64,000 nt of DNA from a halophilic archaeon SHRA6 (GCA_005239175.1 SOPS01000001.1:1116001-1180000), one strand, 5' to 3'. Positions 53,916 to 63,300 are shown, counted from the first letter of the stretch. Numbers and translations: made by a program. The notes: generated by a model from the sequence alone, not told the origin.

Positions 53916-53930
53916 AGCCGCGTAGCGGCT
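53916..53930 (+). terminator. short hairpin after the NifU-like gene
   Basis: agccgc-gta-gcggct forms a 6-bp perfect stem 22 bases after the stop codon. No T run follows directly, so termination function is only possible. Confidence 0.3.
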
Positions 53931-54037
53931 GCTATGGCAATTCTCTCTTGTACTGATGGATCTGGCTTGATTAATATAATAAATTGTATACCGCGATATA
54001 GAATCCTAAACTGGTAGTGTGGGCCTGCCTTCTCAAT

Positions 54038-54071
54038 GCGTATACTATTCTACGCAGTTCATAAATAGTAT
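54038..54071. promoter_or_regulatory. nested inverted repeats upstream of toxin-antitoxin genes
   Basis: Two inverted repeats overlap here: gcgta (54038-54042) with tacgc (54051-54055), and atactatt (54042-54049) with aatagtat (54064-54071). They lie 25 to 58 bases before the antitoxin start, where self-regulating antitoxins usually bind. The surrounding 150 bases are AT-rich compared with the rest of the window. Confidence 0.5.
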
Positions 54072-54095
54072 GAAGCCGTAGTTTGAAATAGAACG

Positions 54096-54464
54096 ATGCC
54101 ACGAATTACCGGGTCATATCCAGACGATCTCGACCTCCTCATCGAGGGTGCTGTCGAAGCTGGTGTCTTTGGTGGCAAGAGCGATGCACTGCGAGAGTTC
54201 GTGCGTGAATATTTTGAAGACCACGAAAACGAACGCATTGCAGCTGCAGTCGCTCTCTACGAACGAGAGCGGATCACGCTCGGTGATGCTGCAAGACTTG
54301 CTGGTGTCGATCGCTGGACAATGCGTGATATCCTCCGCGAGCACGGCGTCAAACTCCGAGTTGGGCTCGCTGATGAGGAAGATGCAGCCTCCGAGGTAGC
54401 GGCAGCGACCGAACTCGAATTCGATGATGAGGGCTCCCACAACGAGGAGTCACGGGTGAAATGA
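54096..54464 (+). CDS. UPF0175-type antitoxin with ribbon-helix-helix
   Basis: The 122-residue protein begins MPRITGSYPDDLDLLIEGAV, a ribbon-helix-helix-like start. ITLGDAARLAGVDRWTMRDILREHGVKLRVG follows, the helix-turn-helix of UPF0175 antitoxins. The C-terminal 30 residues are acidic and probably bind the toxin. It overlaps the PIN gene by four bases (ATGA), as is normal for VapBC-type operons. Confidence 0.85.
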   Translation: MPRITGSYPDDLDLLIEGAVEAGVFGGKSDALREFVREYFEDHENERIAAAVALYERERITLGDAARLAGVDRWTMRDILREHGVKLRVGLADEEDAASEVAAATELEFDDEGSHNEESRVK

Positions 54465-54967
54465 CCGGTGGCGATATTCCAGCGAATCCGAGCGTACTGA
54501 ATACCACCGTCCTCTCGAATTTTGCGTATATTGACCAGCTGTGGGTGGTTGCAGGACTTTCTGATATCTGTGCGGTTCCAGTTGTTCGCGAGGAACTCAA
54601 AAACGGTGTTGATCGTCATCCGTATCTCCAGTCTGCACTCGATACACTCGAAGACGAGATTCCAGTCGCAACGATTTCCGAAACCGTTGCAAACAGAGAA
54701 GCAGTCGTCAGTAGTCAACTCGATCCCGGTGAAGCACAGGCGTTCGCCTTGGCGGACACACACGACGGCCGACTGTTAACAGACGACGGGGATGCCCGAT
54801 CGTTTGCGAAAGAACAGGGCGTGACTGTTGTCGGGTCGGTTGGTGTTCTGTTGGCTGCAATCGATGCCGGAAAAATCAATAAAGCGACCGCTGACGAGTG
54901 GCTGTCGACCTGGATCGATGAAATTGGATACTACGTCCCGTATCGGACGATCGCTGAATATCGATGA
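54461..54967 (+). CDS. PIN-domain toxin (DUF3368-like)
   Basis: The 168-residue protein has a PIN fold typical of ribonuclease toxins. The start VLNTTVLSNFAYIDQL corresponds to the first catalytic position, here Asn rather than Asp. Later acidic residues are present (VVREEL, DPGEAQAFALADTHDGRLLTDDGDARSFA). The NTTVLSNF variant occurs, to my memory, in other members of this group, so Asn may be normal. It is directly downstream of its antitoxin. Confidence 0.85.
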   Translation: MTGGDIPANPSVLNTTVLSNFAYIDQLWVVAGLSDICAVPVVREELKNGVDRHPYLQSALDTLEDEIPVATISETVANREAVVSSQLDPGEAQAFALADTHDGRLLTDDGDARSFAKEQGVTVVGSVGVLLAAIDAGKINKATADEWLSTWIDEIGYYVPYRTIAEYR

Positions 54968-55049
54968 CGGCCTTGCTCGGATTTCGAAACCGTGAGCCGT
55001 CACAACCGATCGCCCGACTCGCTCGCGATCGAACGCAGACCCGATCGCC

Positions 55050-55736
55050 TCAGCGATCGACGCCGAGCTCGTCCAACAGCGTCACCGCAGCCTCGTGCGA
55101 GGATGGCGGGCCACGAGCGGTGATAAGATCGCCGTCGACGGTCACCGAGGTGTCATCGTCCAGTTCGGCGTCCCAGTTCGCGCCCGCAGCTTTGACCTCG
55201 TCTTCGACCCAGTACGGGAGCTTCCGGCCGTCGGGCATCAGGTCCTGCTCGTCGACGATGCCTTCCTCCCACGCGTTCGGGAAGCCGGTCACGTTTCGGC
55301 CCTCGACGAGCATCCCACCGTCGGCGTCGCGGGTAAACGCCAGGATGCCGACCGCGTGACAGACGACGAGTGCCGTTCCATCCTCGCCCTCGACGGCAGT
55401 CCGAAGCGCAGCCCGCGCGTGTTTGTCCTGGGTGATGTCCCACTCGGTCCCGTGGCCGCCGGGGAAGACGATCGCGTCGTACGCTGTCGGCTCGGCATCC
55501 GCAAGCGCGATCGGGTTGTTCAGCCGCTCGTCGGTTTCGTGGACCTCGATTACGTGTTCGGCCTGTGCCTCCCCGACTTCTTCGGGATCGACCGATCGCT
55601 CGTCGACAACCGGTGGATTCCCAGTCGGGGTGGCAACCGTGATGTCGACGCCTGCCTCGGTGAGTGTGGTCAACGGCTCAATGCATTCTTCGCCCCAGTA
55701 GCCGTGCTCGCTAACGATAAACAGTGCAGATACCAT
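55050..55736 (-). CDS. DJ-1/PfpI family protein (type 1 glutamine amidotransferase-like)
   Basis: The 228-residue protein starts MVSALFIVSEHGYWGEECIEP, a common beginning of the HchA-like subgroup, and has YDAIVFPGGHGTEWD and the nucleophile elbow LVVCHAVGIL with the cysteine. Family members act as proteases, glyoxalases or deglycases. I chose the ATG at 55736; the frame is open much further but the upstream part is not homologous-looking. It is divergent from the PPC gene. Confidence 0.88.
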   Translation of the reverse strand: MVSALFIVSEHGYWGEECIEPLTTLTEAGVDITVATPTGNPPVVDERSVDPEEVGEAQAEHVIEVHETDERLNNPIALADAEPTAYDAIVFPGGHGTEWDITQDKHARAALRTAVEGEDGTALVVCHAVGILAFTRDADGGMLVEGRNVTGFPNAWEEGIVDEQDLMPDGRKLPYWVEDEVKAAGANWDAELDDDTSVTVDGDLITARGPPSSHEAAVTLLDELGVDR

Positions 55737-55835
55737 ATCCGGCTGGCTATTCACGGCCCAGCCGCAAAGGTCGATCGACCGCGGAACCTCGCTTCGATAC
55801 GTAGCTTTTTCTTCGCGTCGTGCTACAGCGTGGAT

Positions 55836-56255
55836 ATGCACTACCGCGACGTCACCACGACCGGAGAGTACCTCGCGCGGCTCGAAACCGGGGCCGACTG
55901 GCGCAAGGAGATCGAATCCCTCGCTCGCGCGGAAGACGTTGAAGCCGGCTGGTTCAACGCGATGGGTGCGGTTCAGGACGCGGAGGTGTGGTTCTACGAT
56001 CAAGCCGACACCGAGTATCAGTCTGTAACGTTCGAAGAGCCACTTGAGGTCGCCGCCTGCGTGGGCAACATCGCGCTGTTGGACGGCGAGGTATTCGCAC
56101 ACACCCACGCCGTCCTGTCGCGCCCCAGCGGACAGGCGCTTGCGGGACATCTCAACGCGGGAACCGTGTTTGCCGGCGAGGTGTACCTACGGGCCTTCGA
56201 GGAGCCACTCGTTCGATCCCATGACGAGGTCACCGATCTGGACCTGTGGCTCTAA
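55836..56255 (+). CDS. PPC (DUF296) domain protein
   Basis: The 139-residue protein has the PPC/DUF296 layout: EYLARLETGADWRKEIESLAR, FNAMGAVQDAEV, and HTHAVLSRPSGQALAGHLNAGTVFAGEVYL. PPC domains form trimers and are called DNA-binding in plants, though prokaryotic ones can bind metals. It sits 18 bases before the PolD large subunit gene, so they may be co-transcribed. Confidence 0.88.
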   Translation: MHYRDVTTTGEYLARLETGADWRKEIESLARAEDVEAGWFNAMGAVQDAEVWFYDQADTEYQSVTFEEPLEVAACVGNIALLDGEVFAHTHAVLSRPSGQALAGHLNAGTVFAGEVYLRAFEEPLVRSHDEVTDLDLWL

Positions 56256-56273
56256 GATGAGTCGGGCTGACAC

Positions 56274-59200
56274 ATGAGACCCGACGACGAGCGCTACTTC
56301 GGACGGATCGAAGACCGCCTCGACGAGGCGATCGAGCTCGCGGGCGAGGCGAAAGCCCAGGGCAAAGATCCCGAGCCGGAGATCGAGATTCCTGTCGCCC
56401 GCGACATGGCCGATCGCGTCGAGAATATCCTCGGGATCGACGGCGTTGCCGAACGGGTCCGCGAACTGGAAGCCAAGATGTCTCGCGAGGAGGCGGCCCT
56501 CGAACTCGTGACTGACTTCGTCGAGGGGACGGTCGGCGACTACGACAGCCGCGAGGGCAAGATCGAGGGCGCGGTCCGGACCGCGGTCGCGCTGCTCACC
56601 GAGGGTGTCGTGGCCGCGCCGATCGAGGGGATCGATCGGGTCGAACTCCTCGAGAACAGCGACGGAACCGAGTTCGTCAACGTCTACTACGCAGGGCCGA
56701 TCCGCTCTGCAGGCGGGACCGCCCAGGCGCTGTCGGTGCTCGTCGCCGACTACGCGCGATCGCTTTTGGGCATTTCTGAGTACGATGCCCGCGAGGACGA
56801 GGTCGAACGCTACGTCGAAGAGATCGGCCTGTACGACAAAGAAACCGGCCTCCAGTACAGTCCAAAAGACAAAGAGACCCGGTTTATTGCCCGGAATATG
56901 CCGATCATGCTCGACGGCGAGGCGACCGGTGACGAGGAGGTCTCGGGGTATCGTGACCTCGAGCGCGTCGACACCAACTCCGCCCGTGGCGGGATGTGTC
57001 TCGTCATGGCTGAGGGGATCGCCCTGAAGGCACCGAAAATCCAGCGCTACACCCGCCAACTCGACGAGGTCGACTGGCCGTGGCTGCAGGACCTCATCGA
57101 CGGAACGATCGGAACCGACAACACAGAGGCCTCGGCCGACGACGAGGCTGCTAACGCGGACGGCGATACCGAGGAGAACAAAAGCGAGGAAACAGATGAT
57201 TCTGCAAGCGACGGCACGGATGCTGACGCTTCTGCCGAGAGCGCAGGGCCGGTTCGGGCGGAGCCGGCGACGAAGTACCTCCGGGATCTGATCGCCGGCC
57301 GGCCTGTCTTTGGACACCCCTCCGAAGCCGGCGGCTTCCGCCTCCGATACGGCCGTGCGCGAAACCACGGGTTCGCGACGGCGGGGGTCCACCCAGCGAC
57401 GATGCACCTGATCGACGACTTTCTTGCGACAGGGACGCAGATCAAGACCGAGCGACCGGGCAAAGCCGCCGGCGTCGTCCCCGTGGACTCGATCGAGGGG
57501 CCAACTGTCCGCTTGGCCAACGGCGACGTGCGGACGATCGACGATCCTGCGGAGGCCCTCGAGATCAGAAACGGCGTCGAAGAGATCATCGATGTGGGCG
57601 AGTATCTCGTCAACATCGGCGAGTTCATCGAGAACAACCACTCGCTCGTCCCTGCCTCGTACGTCTACGAGTGGTGGATTCAGGACTTCGAGGCCGCCGG
57701 TGCGGACGTCCAGGCGCTGTCGGATGACCCGCGCGTCGACTTGCACAATCCGACCCCCGAGGAGGCGATCGCGTGGGCGACCGACTACGACTGCCCGTTG
57801 CATCCGGCGTACACGTATCTGTGGCACGACATTTCTGTCGAGGCGGCGCTGTCGCTGGCCGAGGCGATTGAGGCCGGCGAGATTGTCGACGGCGTGCTCG
57901 CGATCGAGCGCACGGAGACGACTCAGCGGGCGCTCGAACAGCTCCTGTGCGAACACAGCGCGACCGCTGACGCGCTACGGGTTCCCGAGTGGCGGCTGCT
58001 CGTCCGATCGCTCGGGATCTCTGACGGGCTCCGCCGCGAGTGGAGTCGTGAGGACCTCTCTGAGCGGGCGCTGACGTGGGATGACGGCGAGAACGCGATC
58101 GAACTCGTCAACGAGGTCGCACCATTCGAGATCCGCGAGCGAGCGCCGACACGGATCGGCAACCGGATGGGTCGCCCCGAAAAATCAGAAAAGCGCGATC
58201 TCTCGCCGGCAGTCCATACGCTGTTTCCGATCCGGGATTTCGGCGGGAACCAGCGAAACGTCGCCGAGGCCGCCCGACAGATGGACGATCGCGGCCGACG
58301 AGGCGTCTTCGATGTCCAGATTGGGGTCCGTGAGTGTCCAGACTGTGGCACACATACGTACAAACCCGCCTGCCCAGACTGCGACACTCACACCGAGCCG
58401 TACTACGAGTGTGAGAACTGCGGGATCGAGTGTGAACCCGACGAGTCTGGCCGTGTGGTCTGTCCGCGCTGTGAATCGGAGGTCTCCTCGGCTGTCTGGC
58501 AGGAGGTCGATCTCCGCGAGGAGTACCGCAACGCACTCTCGGAACTCGGTGAGCGGGAGGCATCCTTCGACATCCTGAAAGGCGTCAAGGGGCTCACCTC
58601 CGAGCACAAGGTTCCCGAGCCGATCGCAAAGGGCGTGCTTCGGGCGAAACACAACGTTTCGACGTTCAAAGACGGCACTGTCAGATACGACATGACCGAT
58701 CTGCCGGTCACGTCTGTTCGCCCCGAGGAGCTCGACGTGACTGCCGATCACTTCCGGGAGTTGGGCTACGAGACCGACATCGACGGCGAGCCGCTCGTTC
58801 ACGACGATCAGCTCGTCGAGCTGAAGGTCCAGGATATCGTGCTCTCGGACGGGGCGGCCGAGCACATGATGCGGACTGCGGACTTCGTCGACGAGCTGTT
58901 AACCGATTTCTACGAGCTGCCGGCGTTCTACGAAATCAACGAGCGCGACGATCTGATCGGCGAGTTGGTATTCGGAATGGCGCCCCACACGAGCGCTGCG
59001 GTCGTCGGCCGGGTCGTCGGGTTCACCACCGCTGCGGTTGGCTACGCACATCCGTACTTTCACGCGGCCAAACGGCGCAACTGCTTCCATCCGGAGACGA
59101 CGCTCTGGTACCGCGACGAAGCCGGCGCGTGGCACCACGATCGGATCGACCAGTTCGTCGAAGCGCGCCTCGATGACCCAGCCGAGGACGACTTCGGCAC

Positions 59201-61112
59201 ACTCGTCTCCGAACTCGACGGCGACGTGTTTGTCCCGTCGCTGACCGAAGATGGCGAGGAGACAGTGCAGCCGGTCGAGGCGGTCTCGAAACACGTCTCC
59301 CCGGACCACCTGGTCCGTGTGGAAACCGAGCGCGGCCGGGAGATCACCGTCACGCCGGATCACGAGATGCACGTCTTCGACGGCTCGGCGATTCGCTCGC
59401 GCGCGGCGACCGAACTAACGACAGATGAGCACCTCATCACGCCGGCACACCTCGACGTGATCGAGGGTGACCCCGCGCCGACGATCGACCTCCTTGCAGC
59501 ACTCGTTGACGCTGATTCGGTCAGCACCGATCGGCTGGCAATTTCGGGGCTGGAAGACACCACCGACTCGATCGAGTCGATGCTCGCGTCCGTGCACAGA
59601 GATGCAACACTCCGCGTGGCGGGCGAGTCGATCGAAATCGATCGAACGATCGAGGTGACTCCACGAGTCGCAGCGCTACTCGGCTGCTATGCGGCTGGAG
59701 CGTCTACCTCCGAACAAGAGACACCTGTGGGGACGGTCCACCAGACGACGATCCGCGTTGCCGACGAGCAGACACGCGATTGCTGCGTCGACACGCTGCG
59801 TTCAGCGTTTGGTGTCGACCCAGTGTGTACGGACGACGGGACGGTCACCGTCCACAGTCGGCTGCTTCGGGCGATCTTCGAGAGCGTGTTCGACGCTGGC
59901 GCTGACGCCACGGAACGGGTCCCACAGTGTATTTTCAACGCGAGCGACGACATCGTCGCGGGCTACCTCCGTGGATTCTTCGGCAGTGCTGCGACCATGG
60001 ACCGCAACGGAGCGGTTCGATCGGCGCCAATCGACAGCCAGGCACGCAAAGACGACCTGCTCGCGCTGCTCTCGCGGCTCGGAATCGATGGACGTGCCGA
60101 GATGGTCGAGTCGTCGACTGCAACCCGACGCTACGTGCTCTCCGTTCGGTCCCGGGATGCGATCGACCGCAGAGAACGTACTGCAGCCAACCCAGGCCAC
60201 CTTACCCCGCCCGAGCATGCTGCCGACGGTGGCAGCGAAGACGCGATCGTCGATCCCATCAGCTCTGTCACAGTGGTCGAATCGGACATCGACCACACGT
60301 ACTGTCTCACCGTGGCCGAGACGCACTCGCTCGTGGCTAACGACCTCTCACAGAAGCAGTGTGACGGCGACGAGGACTGTGTGATGCTCCTCATGGACGG
60401 GCTATTGAACTTCAGCAAGTCCTACCTCCCTAACCAACGGGGCGGCCAAATGGACGCGCCCCTCGTGATGTCCTCACGGATCGATCCCTCGGAGATCGAC
60501 GACGAGGCGCACAACATGGACATCGTCAGGGAGTATCCCCGAGAGTTCTACGAAGCGACGCTCCGGATGGCTGATCCCGACGAGGCAGAGGAGCTGGTCA
60601 CGATCGCCGAGGATATCCTCGGCACCGACGAGGAGTACCACGGCTTCGATCACACCCACGACACGACGACCATCCACATGGGACCGAGTCTCTCGGCGTA
60701 CAAGACACTCGGATCGATGATGGACAAGATGGACGCCCAACTGGCGCTGGCCAGAAAGCTCCGGGCGGTCGACGAGACTGACGTGGCCGAACGGGTGATC
60801 GAGTACCACTTCCTGCCCGATCTGATCGGCAACCTTCGGGCGTTCTCCAGACAGGAGACGCGGTGTCTCGACTGCGGAGAAAAGTACCGGCGGATGCCGC
60901 TGACCGGCGACTGTCGCGAGTGCGGCGGCCGGGTGAACCTCACCGTCCATCAGGGATCGGTCAACAAGTACATGGACACCGCGATCGAGGTCGCCGATCG
61001 CTTCGACTGCCGCGAGTACACCAAACAGCGCCTCGCCATTCTGGAGCGATCGCTCGAATCCATCTTCGAGGATGATACGAACAAACAAAGCGGAATTGCG
61101 GACTTTATGTGA
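56274..61112 (+). CDS. polD2: DNA polymerase II (PolD) large subunit with intein
   Basis: This is the catalytic subunit of PolD. The 1612-residue precursor includes a 426-residue intein, leaving a mature protein of 1186 residues. Recognisable parts: N-terminal LTEGVVAAPIEGIDRV, FVNVYYAGPIRSAGGTAQALSV, FGMAPHTSAAVVGRVVGFT, two zinc-binding regions (CPDCGTHTYKPACPDC and CLDCGEKYRRMPLTGDCREC), and the active-site motif NCDGDEDC, whose aspartates bind catalytic metals. An acidic low-complexity insertion lies at about residues 282-328. Preceded by the PPC gene. The small subunit is at 3612. Confidence 0.96.
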   Translation: MRPDDERYFGRIEDRLDEAIELAGEAKAQGKDPEPEIEIPVARDMADRVENILGIDGVAERVRELEAKMSREEAALELVTDFVEGTVGDYDSREGKIEGAVRTAVALLTEGVVAAPIEGIDRVELLENSDGTEFVNVYYAGPIRSAGGTAQALSVLVADYARSLLGISEYDAREDEVERYVEEIGLYDKETGLQYSPKDKETRFIARNMPIMLDGEATGDEEVSGYRDLERVDTNSARGGMCLVMAEGIALKAPKIQRYTRQLDEVDWPWLQDLIDGTIGTDNTEASADDEAANADGDTEENKSEETDDSASDGTDADASAESAGPVRAEPATKYLRDLIAGRPVFGHPSEAGGFRLRYGRARNHGFATAGVHPATMHLIDDFLATGTQIKTERPGKAAGVVPVDSIEGPTVRLANGDVRTIDDPAEALEIRNGVEEIIDVGEYLVNIGEFIENNHSLVPASYVYEWWIQDFEAAGADVQALSDDPRVDLHNPTPEEAIAWATDYDCPLHPAYTYLWHDISVEAALSLAEAIEAGEIVDGVLAIERTETTQRALEQLLCEHSATADALRVPEWRLLVRSLGISDGLRREWSREDLSERALTWDDGENAIELVNEVAPFEIRERAPTRIGNRMGRPEKSEKRDLSPAVHTLFPIRDFGGNQRNVAEAARQMDDRGRRGVFDVQIGVRECPDCGTHTYKPACPDCDTHTEPYYECENCGIECEPDESGRVVCPRCESEVSSAVWQEVDLREEYRNALSELGEREASFDILKGVKGLTSEHKVPEPIAKGVLRAKHNVSTFKDGTVRYDMTDLPVTSVRPEELDVTADHFRELGYETDIDGEPLVHDDQLVELKVQDIVLSDGAAEHMMRTADFVDELLTDFYELPAFYEINERDDLIGELVFGMAPHTSAAVVGRVVGFTTAAVGYAHPYFHAAKRRNCFHPETTLWYRDEAGAWHHDRIDQFVEARLDDPAEDDFGTLVSELDGDVFVPSLTEDGEETVQPVEAVSKHVSPDHLVRVETERGREITVTPDHEMHVFDGSAIRSRAATELTTDEHLITPAHLDVIEGDPAPTIDLLAALVDADSVSTDRLAISGLEDTTDSIESMLASVHRDATLRVAGESIEIDRTIEVTPRVAALLGCYAAGASTSEQETPVGTVHQTTIRVADEQTRDCCVDTLRSAFGVDPVCTDDGTVTVHSRLLRAIFESVFDAGADATERVPQCIFNASDDIVAGYLRGFFGSAATMDRNGAVRSAPIDSQARKDDLLALLSRLGIDGRAEMVESSTATRRYVLSVRSRDAIDRRERTAANPGHLTPPEHAADGGSEDAIVDPISSVTVVESDIDHTYCLTVAETHSLVANDLSQKQCDGDEDCVMLLMDGLLNFSKSYLPNQRGGQMDAPLVMSSRIDPSEIDDEAHNMDIVREYPREFYEATLRMADPDEAEELVTIAEDILGTDEEYHGFDHTHDTTTIHMGPSLSAYKTLGSMMDKMDAQLALARKLRAVDETDVAERVIEYHFLPDLIGNLRAFSRQETRCLDCGEKYRRMPLTGDCRECGGRVNLTVHQGSVNKYMDTAIEVADRFDCREYTKQRLAILERSLESIFEDDTNKQSGIADFM
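59082..60359 (+). mobile_element. intein in polD2 active site
   Basis: The in-frame insertion of 426 residues (937-1362) begins with Cys (CFHPETTLWYRD, block A) after AKRRN. Block B is ITVTPDHEMHV, and the C-terminal block is HTYCLTVAETHSLVAND. It ends SQKQ, immediately before the Cys of CDGDED. So the last intein residue is Gln, not the usual Asn, and the preceding residue is Lys, not His. The central region retains LAGLIDADG-type blocks, LLGCYAAGAS and YLRGFFGSAATMD, both lacking the catalytic acid, so the endonuclease is probably dead. Confidence 0.93.
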
Positions 61113-61144
61113 GCGTTAGCGGCCGATCGCGCTGGCTGCGCAGT

Positions 61145-61804
61145 TCACTCGACCGGGTCGATCGATGCGCCGGGAGCGTTCGTCTGGACGCTGTGGAGGC
61201 CCTGTTTGGCCTTTTGTTTCGACGCGTAGCCTTGCCCGCTATCGGCGATGATGTTTCCGTTGTCGTGGCGGAGCCGCCAGCGCCACTCGCCAGCTTCGTC
61301 GGCGAACAGCTCGAACGTCGCGTTACTGCCACCCTCCACTGGCGGTGTTTCGTCCCGTGACCGATCGAGCACGTATGCGCCGGCGGCGTTCCGCTTCACG
61401 CTTTCGAGGCCCTGTGTGGCCTTTTGTTTCGAGGTGTATCCCTCGCCGCTGTCGGCGATGATATTTCCGTTGTCGTGGCGGAGCCGCCAGCGGTAGTCGC
61501 CGGCGGCGTCCTCGTAGCGCTCGAAGCTGGCCTTGCTGGCGACAACGTCTGTCTCGACTGAGCCGGCTTCTTCGGGCCATTCGAGTTCGATGTCAATCGA
61601 GACGAGACCGTTCACGCGATCGACCGTGACCGCCATGTCCGGTTCGGCCGGTACTTCGACGGCCACGTGTTGGGCCGCATCGACCGCAACCGGTTCCCCG
61701 CGAGCGAGCCGATCGGCGAACTGACGGAAGAACGACGCGATCGATCGTCGTTTGCGCGGTTTCTGCTCCTCGTGAACTCTCCCGTCCGCTGGATTGTCGC
61801 TCAT
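61145..61804 (-). CDS. amphi-Trp and double DUF1508 (HVO_2922-type) protein
   Basis: The 219-residue protein has an N-terminal amphi-Trp-like domain (about residues 15-85, FFRQFADRLARGEPV...VSIDIELEWPEE). Two copies of a DUF1508/HVO_2922 module follow, each with WRLRHDNGNIIADSG-GYxSKQKA. The copies are about 75 residues apart and nearly identical over a long stretch. Function unknown; DUF1508 domains form compact dimers. The ATG at 61804 starts MSDNPADGRV. Confidence 0.85.
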   Translation of the reverse strand: MSDNPADGRVHEEQKPRKRRSIASFFRQFADRLARGEPVAVDAAQHVAVEVPAEPDMAVTVDRVNGLVSIDIELEWPEEAGSVETDVVASKASFERYEDAAGDYRWRLRHDNGNIIADSGEGYTSKQKATQGLESVKRNAAGAYVLDRSRDETPPVEGGSNATFELFADEAGEWRWRLRHDNGNIIADSGQGYASKQKAKQGLHSVQTNAPGASIDPVE

Positions 61805-61954
61805 ACCACAACGCACGCAGGGCGATCGTATAGTTATCCTCCCCAGTATCACGGATTGTGCCGCTCACTATCAGGATCTGTACCTCCCGCTATCACCATC
61901 TGTGTGGTCTGTATCGTCGGAACGGTCAATATCGTGTGACACGTACACATACTC

Positions 61955-62263
61955 ATGACTCCGACTACACGCGGCGGTGACGCGGACGCACAGCACGTCG
62001 AGATCGGCGACGCAATCTACGACGCCGATGGGACCAAACTGGGCGTCATCAGAGGCTTCGACGGCTCCGGATTCTACGTGACTGCACCCACGGCCACGGG
62101 GGAGTTGGCGCTCGATCGATCGACTGCCGGCGGAGCTGGCGAAGCGTATCTGATGTGGCGATGTTGGGAGTGCGGTGAGATGGGTCAAATCGACGAACTC
62201 CCCGAGTCGTGTCCGAGCTGCGGCGCGGGCAAAGAGGAACTGTACTACTGGGCAGAAGACTAA
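61955..62263 (+). CDS. rubredoxin-like zinc-ribbon protein, DUF7130-like
   Basis: The 102-residue protein has an N-terminal PRC-barrel-like part (VEIGDAIYDADGTKLGVIRGFDGSGFYVT) and a rubredoxin-type ribbon, WRCWECGEMGQIDELPESCPSCGAG. The CxxC pairs bind iron or zinc. It matches a haloarchaeal family I recall as DUF7130. Confidence 0.78.
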   Translation: MTPTTRGGDADAQHVEIGDAIYDADGTKLGVIRGFDGSGFYVTAPTATGELALDRSTAGGAGEAYLMWRCWECGEMGQIDELPESCPSCGAGKEELYYWAED

Positions 62264-62337
62264 CCGAGACGTCGCGGCGTGCCGGCCGATCGGCTTCGAT
62301 CGCCATCTTTGATACTGCTCCCCCGTGACCCGCTGGT

Positions 62338-63258
62338 ATGGAGATTGTCGTCTTCGGTGCGGGGAGCCTCGGCAGCCTGCTCGGTGGCCTGCTCGCGCGC
62401 GCACACGAGGTTACGCTCGTCGGCCGCGATCCACACATGGCGGCGATCGCCGAGGATGGCCTGCGGATTCGTGGGGCGATCGACGACCATGTGTATCCCA
62501 CCGCTGTCACGAGTGCGCGTGGCCGTGACGCCGATGTCGCGATCGTGACGGTCAAAGCGTACGACACAGACGCGGCAGTCACGGCACTCGCATCGAACCG
62601 CTACGCGGCGGTGCTCTCGCTACAAAACGGCCTGACTGAAGAGCGCCTCGCCGCGGGGCTTGCGGGAACTGTTCTTGCGGGGACCGCGACCTACGGCGCG
62701 CGGCTTCCAGAGCCGGGCGTGGTCGAATGTACCGGCCGCGGGCGGGTGACGATCGGCCGTCACGGCGGTGGCACGGATGCGTGGGCCGAGCGGGTCGGGA
62801 AGGCGTTCCGTGATGTCGGCGCAAACGCTCTCGTCGCGACCGACATGCCGCGGCGACGATGGGAAAAGCTCGCGGTGAACGCGGCGATTAATCCGCTTAC
62901 CGCACTCACGCGGGTGCCAAACGGCGTGCTCGCAGACCCCCCGCTCAACTCGATCGCCCGATCGGCTGCCCGCGAAACTGCCCAGACCGCCCGGGCCTGT
63001 GGTGTCGAACTCGCAGACGATCGCGCGATCGAGGCGGTCGAAGCTGTGGTCGACGCCACCGCCGCGAACCGATCGTCGATGCTTCAAGACGTCGAACGCG
63101 GCAGTCGAACCGAAATCGAGGCGATCTGTGGGGCGATCGTCGATCGGGCGACAGAACGGGGAGTCGACGTCCCAACGATCGAACTACTCGACGCGCTTGT
63201 CACGGCATGGGAACGCGAACACGTGTCTGGCAGCGGCGCTGAAAATCGAATGAAGTAA
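62338..63258 (+). CDS. panE: 2-dehydropantoate 2-reductase
   Basis: The 306-residue NADPH-dependent enzyme reduces ketopantoate to pantoate for coenzyme A synthesis. The Rossmann start MEIVVFGAGSLGSLLGGLLA, the VTVKAYDTDAAV segment, LSLQNGL, and RRRWEKLAVNAAINPLTAL with the catalytic lysine are typical. Length is normal. Stands alone with a short upstream gap. Confidence 0.92.
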   Translation: MEIVVFGAGSLGSLLGGLLARAHEVTLVGRDPHMAAIAEDGLRIRGAIDDHVYPTAVTSARGRDADVAIVTVKAYDTDAAVTALASNRYAAVLSLQNGLTEERLAAGLAGTVLAGTATYGARLPEPGVVECTGRGRVTIGRHGGGTDAWAERVGKAFRDVGANALVATDMPRRRWEKLAVNAAINPLTALTRVPNGVLADPPLNSIARSAARETAQTARACGVELADDRAIEAVEAVVDATAANRSSMLQDVERGSRTEIEAICGAIVDRATERGVDVPTIELLDALVTAWEREHVSGSGAENRMK

Positions 63259-63300
63259 CACCGACAAATCAGACGAGGTCGTGCCCGCAAAAGCGATCGA

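Noticed and set aside
55095-55835. Long forward extension upstream of the PPC gene
   Set aside because: This part is the mirror of the DJ-1/PfpI gene; the PPC domain begins at 55836.
56187-57956. 589-codon reverse frame opposite polD2
   Set aside because: A complement of the well-supported PolD large subunit; no recognisable domain of its own.
59082-60359. Intein as a separate gene or insertion sequence
   Set aside because: It is in frame with the polymerase, begins with Cys after AKRRN and is followed by the CDGDED motif, so it is a protein-level element.
61198-61215. ctttgtttcg-like sequence as an ORB
   Set aside because: It lies inside a coding repeat of the DUF1508 gene and lacks the ttccan part and the G run.
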